From JBFLXN01 sp040755715 [NCBI: Candidatus Edwardsbacteria bacterium] (lineage in GTDB: Bacteria > Edwardsbacteria > AC1 > JBFLXN01): 13,623 bases of DNA. Within the stretch, counting starts at the first letter, position 1; each line of letters starts with the position of its first letter. Position numbers and translations under genes: made by a program. The stretch spans positions 1 through 13,623 of the forward strand of contig JBFLXN010000065.1 of assembly GCA_040755715.1 (NCBI GenBank), written 5' to 3'. The notes under the pieces were generated by a model. It saw only the letters and a program-made list of their open reading frames with translations, was not told the DNA's origin and did no database searches. Below, piece after piece: positions 6,055-13,512 of the stretch.

Positions 6055-7538
6055 TATTTTCCCGCTAGTTCTTTTAGTCGTTTGTTCAAGACCTCGTTGA
6101 CTAGCTTAGGGTCAGCCTTCCCCTGTGTTTCTTTCATTATCTGTCCTATGAAAAAGGTCAATAATTGAGTTTTCCCTTGTAAATATCGTTTAATTTCTTC
6201 TGGCTGCTTTTGTAGAACCTTCTCTACTATATTTTCAATTTCTCTTGCATCACTAATTTGTCCAAGACCTAATTTCTTCCTCAATAAACTTGCCTTCTCT
6301 CCAGTTTTGGCCATTTCTCTAAATAGAGTTTTTGCGCTTGTCCTTGTAATTTCTCCTTGCTCTATTAACTCAAACATTTCAGTCAGATCTATCGGCTTTA
6401 CCAAAAAATTATCAAGACTTATTTTTTTCTCTTTAAGTATTGCCAAAACTTCGGTCATCAACCAATTGCTCACTATTTTTGCATCTGGATATTGTTTTAC
6501 GCATTCTTCAAAATAACAAGCCAGTGCCTTTGTCTGGGTGAGTATCTCCACATCATAGTCAGGAAGTTTATAAGTTTTCTTAAATCGTTCTTGAATTTCT
6601 TCTGGCAACTCGGGAATTTTCTTCTCAATATTTTTGACCCAATTTGTGTCTATCTGCAATTCCACTAAATCAGGTTCTGGAAAATAGCGGTAATCGTGGG
6701 CTTCTTCTTTACTTCTAGCTGGCAGAGCAGCTTCACTCTTTTCATCCCATTGAAGTGTTTCTTGAATAATCTTTCCACCTGATTCAAGAATTTTTCTTTG
6801 TCTTTCTATTTCAAAGAGAAGTGTTCGCTCTACTCCCCGAAAAGAATTAAGGTTTTTTGCCTCTGTTCTAATTCCCAACTCTTTTGTTCCTGAACGACGC
6901 AGAGAAACATTTACATCACAACGAAAAGAGCCTTTCTCCAGATCTCCATCACAGACTTCTAAATATTGTAGAAGTTGTCGTAAAGTCAAAAGGAAAATCT
7001 TTGCTTCTTGAGGAGAACGAAGGTCCGGTTCAGTAATAATTTCCATTAAAGGCACGCCACAGCGATTTAAATCCACCAAGCTATCTTCCCCGCCCTGCAC
7101 TTTGCAGGTAGGTCGACGGGCAAGCATCTTTGTATCTTCGCTATGTAAAGATTTTCCAGCATCTTCTTCTAATTGTAACCGGTTAATCCGTATTTTTTTA
7201 AATACTTCATTGATTTTAATCTTAAGAAAACCATTAGTGGCTAGCGGTTCTTGGTATTGAGTGATTTGATAACCTTTAGGAAGATCAGGATAAAAATAGT
7301 TTTTGCGAGCAAATTGAGAAACTGTTGCAATTTGACAATGTAAGGCTAAGGCAGTATAGATAGCTAGTTCTACCGCACCGCGATTAATAACTGGAAGAGT
7401 GCCTGGCATCCCAAGACAAATGGGACAAGTCTGAGTATTGGGTTCTGCGCCATAAATAGTTCTGCAACTGCAAAACATTTTAGATTGCGTTAGAAGCTGG
7501 GCATGAACCTCTAATCCAATGACTGCTTCAAGAGACAT
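6051..7538 (-). CDS. gatB: Asp-tRNA(Asn)/Glu-tRNA(Gln) amidotransferase subunit B
   Basis: GatB binds the misacylated tRNA and activates its side-chain carboxylate with ATP, so that GatA-derived ammonia converts Glu-tRNA(Gln) or Asp-tRNA(Asn) to the amide form. The 495-residue protein starts MSLEAVIGLEVHAQL and carries the zinc-site cysteines C23, C25, C38 and C41 (FCSC...CPIC). Conserved blocks include KNYFYPDLPKGYQITQYQEP, LEEDAGKSLH and VDLNRCGVPLMEIITEPD. The tail, from about 340 to the end, is the helical GatB/YqeY domain. The ATG at 7538 gives the expected N-terminus, though its ribosome-binding site is weak. It follows gatA, separated by a 156-base palindromic element, so co-transcription with gatA is likely but the element might modulate it. 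Identity is certain. Confidence 0.97.
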   Translation of the reverse strand: MSLEAVIGLEVHAQLLTQSKMFCSCRTIYGAEPNTQTCPICLGMPGTLPVINRGAVELAIYTALALHCQIATVSQFARKNYFYPDLPKGYQITQYQEPLATNGFLKIKINEVFKKIRINRLQLEEDAGKSLHSEDTKMLARRPTCKVQGGEDSLVDLNRCGVPLMEIITEPDLRSPQEAKIFLLTLRQLLQYLEVCDGDLEKGSFRCDVNVSLRRSGTKELGIRTEAKNLNSFRGVERTLLFEIERQRKILESGGKIIQETLQWDEKSEAALPARSKEEAHDYRYFPEPDLVELQIDTNWVKNIEKKIPELPEEIQERFKKTYKLPDYDVEILTQTKALACYFEECVKQYPDAKIVSNWLMTEVLAILKEKKISLDNFLVKPIDLTEMFELIEQGEITRTSAKTLFREMAKTGEKASLLRKKLGLGQISDAREIENIVEKVLQKQPEEIKRYLQGKTQLLTFFIGQIMKETQGKADPKLVNEVLNKRLKELAGKY

Positions 7539-7550
7539 TTCTTAGGATAT

Positions 7551-7706
7551 TTAGCCACAGATTGACACAGAGAAATACGGAAACTGATAGAAATTTATTG
7601 AAATTGATAGAAACTTGTAGTAAAGAACAATAAATTTCCACAAGTTTCCAAAAATTTCTATGAATTTCTATTTACTCTGTGTTATTCTGTGAAATTCTAT
7701 GGCTTT
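7551..7706. repeat. Long imperfect palindrome between gatA and gatB
   Basis: The left side reads GCCACAGATTGACACAGAG (7554-7572), then repeated GATAGAAAT-like phrases to about 7620. The right side, from about 7632, reads as the inverse: CAAGTTTCC, AAATTTCTATGAATTTCTAT, CTCTGTGTTATTCTGTG (7675-7691) and a closing GGC (7701-7703). Two phrase types (CACAGAG and GATAGAAAT) occur in the same order on both arms, giving an imperfect stem of roughly 65-75 bases. It fills the gap exactly, ending two bases before the gatA stop codon. Confidence 0.8.
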
Positions 7707-7708
7707 AT

Positions 7709-9190
7709 TCAGATTCCTAAGCCGCAAGTTTTTTTCTTGTGCCACTCTGTAGTTTGTTCGTAGGCGTAGGCAACTTTAAGCACGGTTTCTTCATCAAATA
7801 ATTTGCCGATAATCTGCCAGCCAACCGGTAGCTCATTTTCTGAAAAACCGCAAGGAATAGAAATAGCAGGCAACCCCGCTAAATTAACCGAAACAGTAAA
7901 AACATCAGCCAGATACATTGAAAGAGGGTCTTCCACACGTTCGCCAAATTTAAACGCCACCGTAGGAGAAGTGGGAGTTACCAAGCAATCTACCTTTTTG
8001 AACGCCTCTTCAAAATCTTTTCTAATCAATGCCCTTACTTGCTGGGCTTTCTGGTAATAGGCTTCGTAATAACCAGAACTCAAGGCATAGGTGCCCAACA
8101 TAATTCGCCTCTTCACTTCGGTTCCAAAACCTTCACTTCTTGAATTTTTATACATTTCTAAAAGATTCGTATGATTAGAGGATCGATAGCCATAGCGGAC
8201 CCCGTCATACCGTGCCAGATTTGATGAGGCTTCAGCAGTAGCAACTAAATAATAAACGGCAATCGCATATTCTGTGTGAGGCAATGAAATCTCTTCTACT
8301 CTTACTCCTAATGACTCAAGGTCTAAAATTGCCTTTTTTACTGCTCTTTCCACATCGGGTTCAATTCCTTCTCTGCCTGTGGCAGAAAAATATTCTTTCG
8401 GAACACCAATTTTCAGCCCTCTAATATTGCCATCAAGACAACTTAAAAAATCTGGTACAGCTAAATTGACTGAAGTAGAATCATTTACATCCTGTCCAGC
8501 AATTACTTGTAGGAGTAAAGCACAATCCTTCACATTCTTACTAATTGGGCCGATTTGGTCTAAGGAAGAAGCAAAGGCTACTAATCCATAACGGGAGACA
8601 CGTCCGTAAGTGGGTTTCAATCCTACCACTCCGCAAAAACTCGCCGGCTGTCTAATTGAACCGCCAGTATCAGAACCCAAGGCCGCGAGAGCTAAATCAC
8701 TTGCTACCACAGCCGCTGAGCCACCACTAGACCCGCCGGGAACTTTAGAAAGGTCCCAAGGATTGCGGACTGGTCCGAAATATGAATTTTCATTAGAAGA
8801 ACCCATAGCAAATTCATCCATATTAGTCTTACCCAAGATAATAGCATCTTGAGTTCTTATTCTGTCAATCACGGTAGCATTATAGGGAGAATAAAAATTT
8901 TCTAAAATCTTAGAAGCACAGCTCGTCACAAAATCTTTGAGGCAGATGTTATCCTTAATGGCTAAGGGTATCCCGGCCAGAAGTCCCAGAGGTTCCTTCT
9001 CTTTAATCTTACGGTCAACCATCTGCGCCTGTTTTAGTGCCTCTTCTTCAAACAAAGCAAGATAAGCATTCAATTTAGGATTTATTTCTTTACATCGCTG
9101 GAGAAAAAAAATAGTCACTTCCCTGGCAGTAATTTCTTTTTTTTGCAGAAGACACCTAAGTTCTGGTGCTGTTAATTCTGTGAAATCCAT
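7709..9190 (-). CDS. gatA: Asp-tRNA(Asn)/Glu-tRNA(Gln) amidotransferase subunit A
   Basis: GatA is the glutaminase subunit that releases ammonia from glutamine for the GatB reaction. It is a 493-residue amidase-signature protein. Starting at the ATG at 9190 ([11 protein letters not shown]) the Ser-cisSer-Lys triad falls at Lys79 (AIKDN), Ser154 ([10 protein letters not shown]) and Ser178 ([12 protein letters not shown]), the numbering I know for the Staphylococcus aureus enzyme. This supports the chosen start over the upstream TTG at 9226. Other conserved blocks are [19 protein letters not shown] and [20 protein letters not shown]. The subunit order gatA then gatB is usual, but no gatC is seen upstream, where the ComFB-type gene sits instead. 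Identity is certain. The start region overlaps an intergenic repeat arm and has no clear ribosome-binding site. Confidence 0.97.
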   Translation of the reverse strand: MDFTELTAPELRCLLQKKEITAREVTIFFLQRCKEINPKLNAYLALFEEEALKQAQMVDRKIKEKEPLGLLAGIPLAIKDNICLKDFVTSCASKILENFYSPYNATVIDRIRTQDAIILGKTNMDEFAMGSSNENSYFGPVRNPWDLSKVPGGSSGGSAAVVASDLALAALGSDTGGSIRQPASFCGVVGLKPTYGRVSRYGLVAFASSLDQIGPISKNVKDCALLLQVIAGQDVNDSTSVNLAVPDFLSCLDGNIRGLKIGVPKEYFSATGREGIEPDVERAVKKAILDLESLGVRVEEISLPHTEYAIAVYYLVATAEASSNLARYDGVRYGYRSSNHTNLLEMYKNSRSEGFGTEVKRRIMLGTYALSSGYYEAYYQKAQQVRALIRKDFEEAFKKVDCLVTPTSPTVAFKFGERVEDPLSMYLADVFTVSVNLAGLPAISIPCGFSENELPVGWQIIGKLFDEETVLKVAYAYEQTTEWHKKKTCGLGI

Positions 9191-9202
9191 AAGAATTTCA
9201 AT

Positions 9203-9290
9203 CACCAATAACCAAATAAACTTCAACTACTGATAGTCAACATCAATACCCAAATGGGTTTGGAGCTTGGAATTTGGTTTATTGGTTATT
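9203..9290. repeat. Inverted repeat, AATAACCAAATAAAC type
   Basis: AATAACCAAATAAAC (9207-9221) pairs with GTTTATTGGTTATT (9277-9290) with one bulged base. The centre includes the near-palindrome ACCCAAATGGGT and phrases such as GGAATTTGG. The right arm overlaps the stop codon of the comFB-like gene and the left arm lies just upstream of the gatA start. Confidence 0.6.
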
Positions 9291-9567
9291 ATTCTTTTGA
9301 TATGGGATGTCTTGGTTTTTTAGAGACGGCGTCAATAGCTTTTAAGAGAGCCATAGTCGCCTCAGCAATTAACTGACCCCGATGAACATCTAACATCGTA
9401 TGGGCGTGGCCGACATCTGTAACAATATAACGTGGCGTTAGGTGACTCAAAGCATGGGCCATAATGTCCAACTGACAGAGCTCACATTTACAGACATCGG
9501 TTCTTTTTCTTAAAACTCTTTCAATTTCTTGTTCCACAATTATTTCCATATAGTTTTGAAATTTCAC
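9289..9567 (-). CDS. ComFB-domain protein
   Basis: This 92-residue protein matches the late-competence ComFB family: NYMEIIVEQEIERVL near 5-19, then DVCKCELCQLDIMAHALSHL with a CxCxxC cysteine cluster, then TPRYIVT. ComFB-type proteins are small helical regulators; recent work, as I recall it, reports cyclic-dinucleotide binding for cyanobacterial members. I use the GTG at 9567 because GGAGG (9573-9577) sits five bases upstream; the first ATG, at 9549, would be 23 bases from it and cut the conserved N-terminus. A candidate promoter (9602-9629) lies in the palindromic element just upstream. It occupies the place where gatC might be expected and is similar in size, but the sequence is clearly not GatC. 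The role here is unknown; no other competence genes are seen. Confidence 0.85.
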   Translation of the reverse strand: MKFQNYMEIIVEQEIERVLRKRTDVCKCELCQLDIMAHALSHLTPRYIVTDVGHAHTMLDVHRGQLIAEATMALLKAIDAVSKKPRHPISKE

Positions 9568-9580
9568 TTTTCCCTCCTCG

Positions 9581-9708
9581 TATAATATGATTACGGCGAT
9601 GATTTTACCGATGACAGCGATAATATCAATCGTGCCACTTCACACCGCATTAGTTATTGGGTCTCTATCGCTGTAATCGAATTTCCTTATCGCCGTTATC
9701 ATTTATAG
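9581..9708. repeat. Palindromic intergenic element, GATTACGGCGATA type, copy 2
   Basis: The left arm has GATTACGGCGAT (9589-9600) and GATGACAGCGATA (9610-9622), 21 bases apart. The right arm has TATCGCTGTAATC (9666-9678) and TTATCGCCGTTATC (9687-9700). The outer pair extends into TATAA/ATGAT sequence on both sides. The organisation matches copy 1 at 1877-1969: two motif copies per arm, arms inverted, filling the whole intergenic gap. Confidence 0.82.
9602..9629 (-). promoter_or_regulatory. Candidate promoter for the comFB-like gene, inside a palindromic element
   Basis: On the minus strand TTGATA (9624-9629), a 16-base spacer and TAAAAT (9602-9607) form a reasonable sigma70 promoter about 35 bases before the GTG start. 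Both hexamers match consensus at five of six positions. They lie in the left half of the repeat element. Confidence 0.4.
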
Positions 9709-9714
9709 TTGGTC

Positions 9715-11223
9715 TTATAATTCAAAAAAGGTGCGAATTTTTTTCAGGATACTGTCTGAAGAGATAGCGGCTTTTTGCTCAGGAGTGAGTTCCTTTATTT
9801 TCGTCATTTTTTCTAAATTTTCTCTTTGTCGTTTTTCCATCACTTTTGAAAGAGACTCGGCTATTTGCGGATTCTCGTTCAGAATTTGACGAAAGCTTTC
9901 TTTATTGATAACCAAGACTTCAGTATCTTCTAAAGCAGTAATAGTAGCGGCCCGTTTTTCTCCAGTCAAGAGTGACATTTCACCGAAAAAGGCGTCGGGT
10001 CCTAACTGAGCCACACTGGTGGTTCTCCCTTGTGGATCACTCACTGAAACATCTACTTTTCCTTTATTAATCACATAGAAGGAATCAGCCGATTCTCCTT
10101 GATGGACAAGAATCTCTCGGGCGGCGTAGTGCTTTACTATCACTGCTTCGGCTAATTTAGTCATTTCCTCTGAAGAAAGAAGGGAGAAAATTTCAATCGG
10201 CGTAAGTCGCAAAACGATTTGTTCTATTAAAGCCTTCCTTGTTTCCTCTTTCCTTCTTTCAGAAATATACTGCAAGTTAACATTACGGATAGGAAAAGGA
10301 ATAGTTATTCCTTCTCTCTTAAAACGATACCAGAGTTTTGTCATAAGTTCATCTTCAATCTCGCGATAGTGAGGAAAATCCTGAATCCAGATTTCAATAG
10401 AATAGCTAATGGAAAAATCCCCATAATCCACTAACCGGATAATTGGAGAAGGTTTTTTGAGAATTCCTTTTGTTTCATTGATTGCCTCAAGAATTGCCTT
10501 TTTTACTTCATTGGGAACCGCCTCATAACTTACACCGATTTTTAAAAAGCGCGCATGGATTTTGTCTGGAACATAATAGTTAATAATTTCCTGTTTAGCA
10601 ATACTCGCATTAGGAATAAGGATATAATCATTGCTAAAAGTTCTGATTTTAGTGGCCCGCCAACTCATATCTACTACACAACCCGTATGTCCTCCAATAG
10701 TAATCCAATCACCAATTTCAAAAGGACGTTCAAGATTAAGCGAAATTCCCGAGAAAAGGTTGCCCAGGGTTTCCTGAAGAGCCAATCCTAAAATAACTGT
10801 AAGAGCGGCCGAGGTTATTACTAAAGGACCAAGATTAATACCCAACATCACATTGAGAATCAAGAAAAAAGCAATAATTACCAAACACCAACGAATAATA
10901 TCTCGCAAAAGAAGAGGAATTTGAGCTCTCTTTCTCGGCGTCAAAAAAAATTCAAACAAATAAGTATCTGCCAATCTTATACCTAAGTAGAAGAAGAACA
11001 GCACCAACAGAGCATCTAACCAGAGAGAAACTTTTGAATGGACAGATAATTTTGAAAAATGTAAAAAAAGTTGTATGGCGAAGACTAAGAAAATAAGATT
11101 GAGAGGAAGCTTAATTTTCCTCAAAAGTCTTATCCGATGAAGAGGTCTCTGTAAGACTGTCAAAAATAGATATAAGATTAAAGAAATTGCGGCAGGCAAA
11201 ATGAGTGTTTGTAAACTGGTCAT
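9715..11223 (-). CDS. MscS-family mechanosensitive channel with C-terminal cyclic-nucleotide-binding domain
   Basis: This predicted 502-residue inner-membrane channel has about four transmembrane helices in residues 5-128, then the pore helix and MscS core: LTVILGLALQETLGNLFSGI at 141-160, followed by LERPFEIGDWITIGG at 164-178. The cytoplasmic MscS beta and alpha/beta domains follow to about 320. Residues about 343-455 form a cyclic-nucleotide-binding domain with phosphate-binding cassette FGEMSLLTGEKRAATITA (413-430); Glu415 and Arg424, the residues that contact the ligand in CRP-like domains, are both present. This suggests gating by membrane tension together with cAMP or cGMP. I start at the ATG at 11223, which has GAGG eight bases upstream, not the upstream TTG at 11253. 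The gap from the preceding gene is 11 bases, so it ends the rpoZ-coaBC-ridA gene string. Confidence 0.92.
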   Translation of the reverse strand: MTSLQTLILPAAISLILYLFLTVLQRPLHRIRLLRKIKLPLNLIFLVFAIQLFLHFSKLSVHSKVSLWLDALLVLFFFYLGIRLADTYLFEFFLTPRKRAQIPLLLRDIIRWCLVIIAFFLILNVMLGINLGPLVITSAALTVILGLALQETLGNLFSGISLNLERPFEIGDWITIGGHTGCVVDMSWRATKIRTFSNDYILIPNASIAKQEIINYYVPDKIHARFLKIGVSYEAVPNEVKKAILEAINETKGILKKPSPIIRLVDYGDFSISYSIEIWIQDFPHYREIEDELMTKLWYRFKREGITIPFPIRNVNLQYISERRKEETRKALIEQIVLRLTPIEIFSLLSSEEMTKLAEAVIVKHYAAREILVHQGESADSFYVINKGKVDVSVSDPQGRTTSVAQLGPDAFFGEMSLLTGEKRAATITALEDTEVLVINKESFRQILNENPQIAESLSKVMEKRQRENLEKMTKIKELTPEQKAAISSDSILKKIRTFFEL

Positions 11224-11234
11224 ATATCTTACCT

Positions 11235-11693
11235 CTAAAATCTTAAAAGACAAAGTTTAATTTCTTTTTTATCAGGCAAAAGAATGAGTTCGCTCCCCTC
11301 GTTAAAGTGATAAAAGTGAGCGGAAATATAGGCATCAGCCATTGAAAGAGCCCAGACTACTCCTGTCCACCAAAGTAAGTTTTGCCTTTTCTCGTAAGAC
11401 TCAGAGTATCTTTCATAATCAGACATTGAATCTGTATTCTGGTATTGCTGCCAGCTCTTGTTCACTCTTTTGTTTTCAACCAAAGTACCAATTACCAATC
11501 CACTTTGAAGTGGAAGAAAGAAAGCAGCTTTCAGATGATTTCTGTTATAGAACTGCCCTCCAGCGGGAAGAATTCCAGAAAGAAAGAGGGCCAGATATGG
11601 CGATTTTTGTTTTTCTTTTTGTTCTTCCAATTTCACTGTTTGAGGTGAGAGACAAAGAAAAACAAAAAATAACAAAAAAGTTTTTCTAAACAT
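11235..11693 (-). CDS. DUF5683-like small envelope protein
   Basis: This 152-residue protein has an N-terminal signal-like segment ([18 protein letters not shown]) followed by a charged linker (EEQKEKQK). Next comes the pattern [20 protein letters not shown] (about 31-50) with KAAFF and a second hydrophobic stretch, then a Tyr/Ser/Asn-rich polar loop and a third hydrophobic segment, [20 protein letters not shown]. The 'PGxGQFYN...K' pattern is typical of the DUF5683/TM2-like group of unknown function. Its ATG overlaps the end of ridA by eight bases and the channel gene follows after 11 bases, so it is translated with them. It is probably anchored in the inner membrane or exported to the envelope. 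No function can be assigned. The family assignment is from memory of the motif. Confidence 0.7.
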   Translation of the reverse strand: MFRKTFLLFFVFLCLSPQTVKLEEQKEKQKSPYLALFLSGILPAGGQFYNRNHLKAAFFLPLQSGLVIGTLVENKRVNKSWQQYQNTDSMSDYERYSESYEKRQNLLWWTGVVWALSMADAYISAHFYHFNEGSELILLPDKKEIKLCLLRF

Positions 11694-12072
11694 TACTGGT
11701 TAAAGCAATTACTTCAATTTCTATTTTTGCCTCTTTTGGCAGTTTACTTACCTGAACAGTAGAACGAGCTGGTGGACATTCCTGAAAATACTCACTATAT
11801 ACTTCATTCACAGCCGAAAAATCCTGTAAGTCAATGAGATAAATAGTCGTTTTTACCACTTGTTGAAGGTCTGTTCCTCCCTTTTTCAAAATTGCTTTTA
11901 GATTCTCCAAAACTTGTTTCGTTTGTAATTTAATATCACCTTTGACCATTTTCCCAGTAAGAGAGTTCAAAGGAATCTGCCCTGCGGTAAAGATAAATGG
12001 TCCAGCCTTTATTGCTTGACTATAAGGTCCGATGGCGGCCGGGGCTTGATTGGTCTGAATTATCTCTTTCAT
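11686..12072 (-). CDS. ridA: RidA family 2-iminobutanoate/2-iminopropanoate deaminase
   Basis: RidA hydrolyses reactive enamine/imine intermediates released by PLP enzymes such as threonine dehydratase, protecting other PLP enzymes from damage. The 128-residue length is standard. Family blocks are intact: [13 protein letters not shown] at 12-24, FTAGQIPLN at 28-36, NEVYSEYF near 89-96, and [20 protein letters not shown] at 101-120. Arg103 corresponds to the catalytic arginine (Arg105 in E. coli), and acidic residues near 118-120 are retained, so an active deaminase is expected. The ATG overlaps the coaBC stop codon by four bases (ATGA), implying translational coupling. Confidence 0.95.
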   Translation of the reverse strand: MKEIIQTNQAPAAIGPYSQAIKAGPFIFTAGQIPLNSLTGKMVKGDIKLQTKQVLENLKAILKKGGTDLQQVVKTTIYLIDLQDFSAVNEVYSEYFQECPPARSTVQVSKLPKEAKIEIEVIALTSNV

Positions 12073-13289
12073 AGTTTTTCCTTTCCCTCAAATAGTTTTA
12101 AAAGTTTATCTAAAATTTTTGTGGCTACTTCTTTCTTAGGCAATTCAGGTAATTCTTCAACCTCACCCGAAGAACTAAGCAATGTAACCTTACTATTTTC
12201 ACCTTCAAACGCCGAAATGTCATTCACTACTACTAGGTCCATTCCTTTTTCTTTGAGTTTTCTTTTAGCATTTTTCAGATGGTTTTCCGTTTCCAAGGCG
12301 AATCCAATTACTACAGTATTTTTTTTCTTTTTTGATACGGCTTCTTTAATAATATCAGATGTCGGTTCTAATTCTATAACAAGTTTTTTTTCTTCCCTTT
12401 TGATTTTTGTATCTTTTGAAAGTTTGGGGCGATAGTCAGCCACTGCGGCTGACATAATTAGGGCATCAGCTTGAGGTAATAAATTAAAAACTGCTTGTCT
12501 CATCTCTTCAGTTGTCTTTGTCCAAACAATTTTTATATTTGCGGGGGGGGTAACAGAACTTGCTCCACTAATTAATGTTACCTTTGCCCCTCTATTTTGG
12601 GCAACTTCGGCGAAGGCATAACCCATTTTACCACTTGAACGATTAGAAATATAGCGCACGGGGTCTATAGCTTCTTCTGTCCGGCCAGCGGTTATCAAAA
12701 CTTTCTTGCCTGCAAGGTCTTTCTTGTTTAAAAGAAGAGCCAAAGCTTCGTCCACAATTTTGGATGGTTCAACTAATCTCCCTTGTCCTTCTTTACCACA
12801 CGCCAACCATCCCTTTTCTGGCTCCAAGAAGTAATATCCTAATTGTTTCAATTTAACTATATTTTCTTGAACAATAGGGTTTTGCCACATTCCGGCATTC
12901 ATTGCCGGTGCTATCAAAATAGGGGCTTTGGTAGCCATCACCACTGAAGTCAATAAATCGTCAGCAATACCATTAGCAATTTTGCCAATCACATTGGCAG
13001 TAGCAGGAGCAATTAGCACTAAATCAGCTAATTCTGCTAATCCAATATGCAAAAGTTCTTTTTCTCTTTTCTTTGGAAAAAGTTCAGACGCCACCGGATT
13101 CTGAGAAATCGTCTCAAAAGACAAAGGCTTTACGAATTTTTTAGCGGCTTCAGTCATTACGACGACAACCGAAAAATTTTTCTGGCGAAAGCGGCTAGTA
13201 ATTTCCAAGGCTTTATAGGCGGCGATGCTTCCCGTGACACCTAAAATAATTGTGCCGGCTAAATTATTTGTCTTCGTTTGATTTTTCAT
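12069..13289 (-). CDS. coaBC: Bifunctional phosphopantothenoylcysteine decarboxylase / phosphopantothenate-cysteine ligase
   Basis: CoaBC makes 4'-phosphopantetheine for coenzyme A: the CoaB half ligates cysteine to phosphopantothenate with CTP, and the flavin-dependent CoaC half decarboxylates the product. The 406-residue protein has the CoaC domain first, with [11 protein letters not shown] at 17-27, catalytic His81 in HIGLAELAD, the PAMNAGMW substrate loop at 128-135, and Cys164 in [12 protein letters not shown]. The CoaB domain starts near 193 with [20 protein letters not shown] and contains [10 protein letters not shown]. The ATG at 13289 overlaps the rpoZ end by 26 bases; no better start exists before the Rossmann strand. 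A run of eight Gs on the + strand (12543-12550) encodes a Pro-Pro pair in the CoaB half and is a possible slippage site. Confidence 0.96.
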   Translation of the reverse strand: MKNQTKTNNLAGTIILGVTGSIAAYKALEITSRFRQKNFSVVVVMTEAAKKFVKPLSFETISQNPVASELFPKKREKELLHIGLAELADLVLIAPATANVIGKIANGIADDLLTSVVMATKAPILIAPAMNAGMWQNPIVQENIVKLKQLGYYFLEPEKGWLACGKEGQGRLVEPSKIVDEALALLLNKKDLAGKKVLITAGRTEEAIDPVRYISNRSSGKMGYAFAEVAQNRGAKVTLISGASSVTPPANIKIVWTKTTEEMRQAVFNLLPQADALIMSAAVADYRPKLSKDTKIKREEKKLVIELEPTSDIIKEAVSKKKKNTVVIGFALETENHLKNAKRKLKEKGMDLVVVNDISAFEGENSKVTLLSSSGEVEELPELPKKEVATKILDKLLKLFEGKEKL

Positions 13290-13473
13290 ATTTGTACTTC
13301 AATTTGCCTTCTTTTAGTTTCTTAAGAGCTAAAATAGTAGGTTTCAGATTTCCTTCAATCTTACCTTCCTTTTTGAGTATATTAAGCCGTCTCGCCTCTT
13401 TGGCCGCTATTATAATAGCTTCATATTTATTTTCGGCAAAAGTGTCTAAATCTTCAATCGGTATGAAATCCAT
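13264..13473 (-). CDS. rpoZ: DNA-directed RNA polymerase omega subunit
   Basis: Omega is a small subunit that helps assemble and stabilise the RNA polymerase beta' subunit. The 69-residue protein has the family core NKYEAIIIAAKEARRLN, then NLKPTILALKKLKEGKLKY, and a charged tail. The N-terminal PIEDLDTFA matches the usual short helix before the core. A strong AGGAGG (13483-13488) precedes two in-frame starts, GTG at 13476 (six bases) and ATG at 13473 (nine bases). I use the ATG, but GTG is possible. rpoZ upstream of coaBC is a common arrangement, often with gmk before rpoZ. Here a transposase fragment lies upstream instead. Confidence 0.92.
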   Translation of the reverse strand: MDFIPIEDLDTFAENKYEAIIIAAKEARRLNILKKEGKIEGNLKPTILALKKLKEGKLKYKYEKSNEDK

Positions 13474-13512
13474 CACAGATTACCTCCTATATTAGCCTAG
13501 TGCTTTGTGACA

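Noticed and set aside
9191-9226. Upstream TTG start adding 12 residues to GatA
   Set aside because: The ATG at 9190 gives the expected Lys79/Ser154/Ser178 numbering, and the extension falls in repeat DNA.
11224-11253. Upstream TTG start adding 10 residues to the MscS-like channel
   Set aside because: The ATG at 11223 has a better placed GAGG and a normal N-terminus; the TTG would overlap the preceding gene.
12016-12435. 139-codon plus-strand open frame
   Set aside because: Antisense shadow of ridA/coaBC; Ser/Phe-rich low-complexity translation with no motif.
13474-13485. CACAGATTAC next to the rpoZ start, resembling the CACAGATTA repeat phrase
   Set aside because: A single short match that includes the spacer before the start codon; no second phrase or arm, so probably chance.
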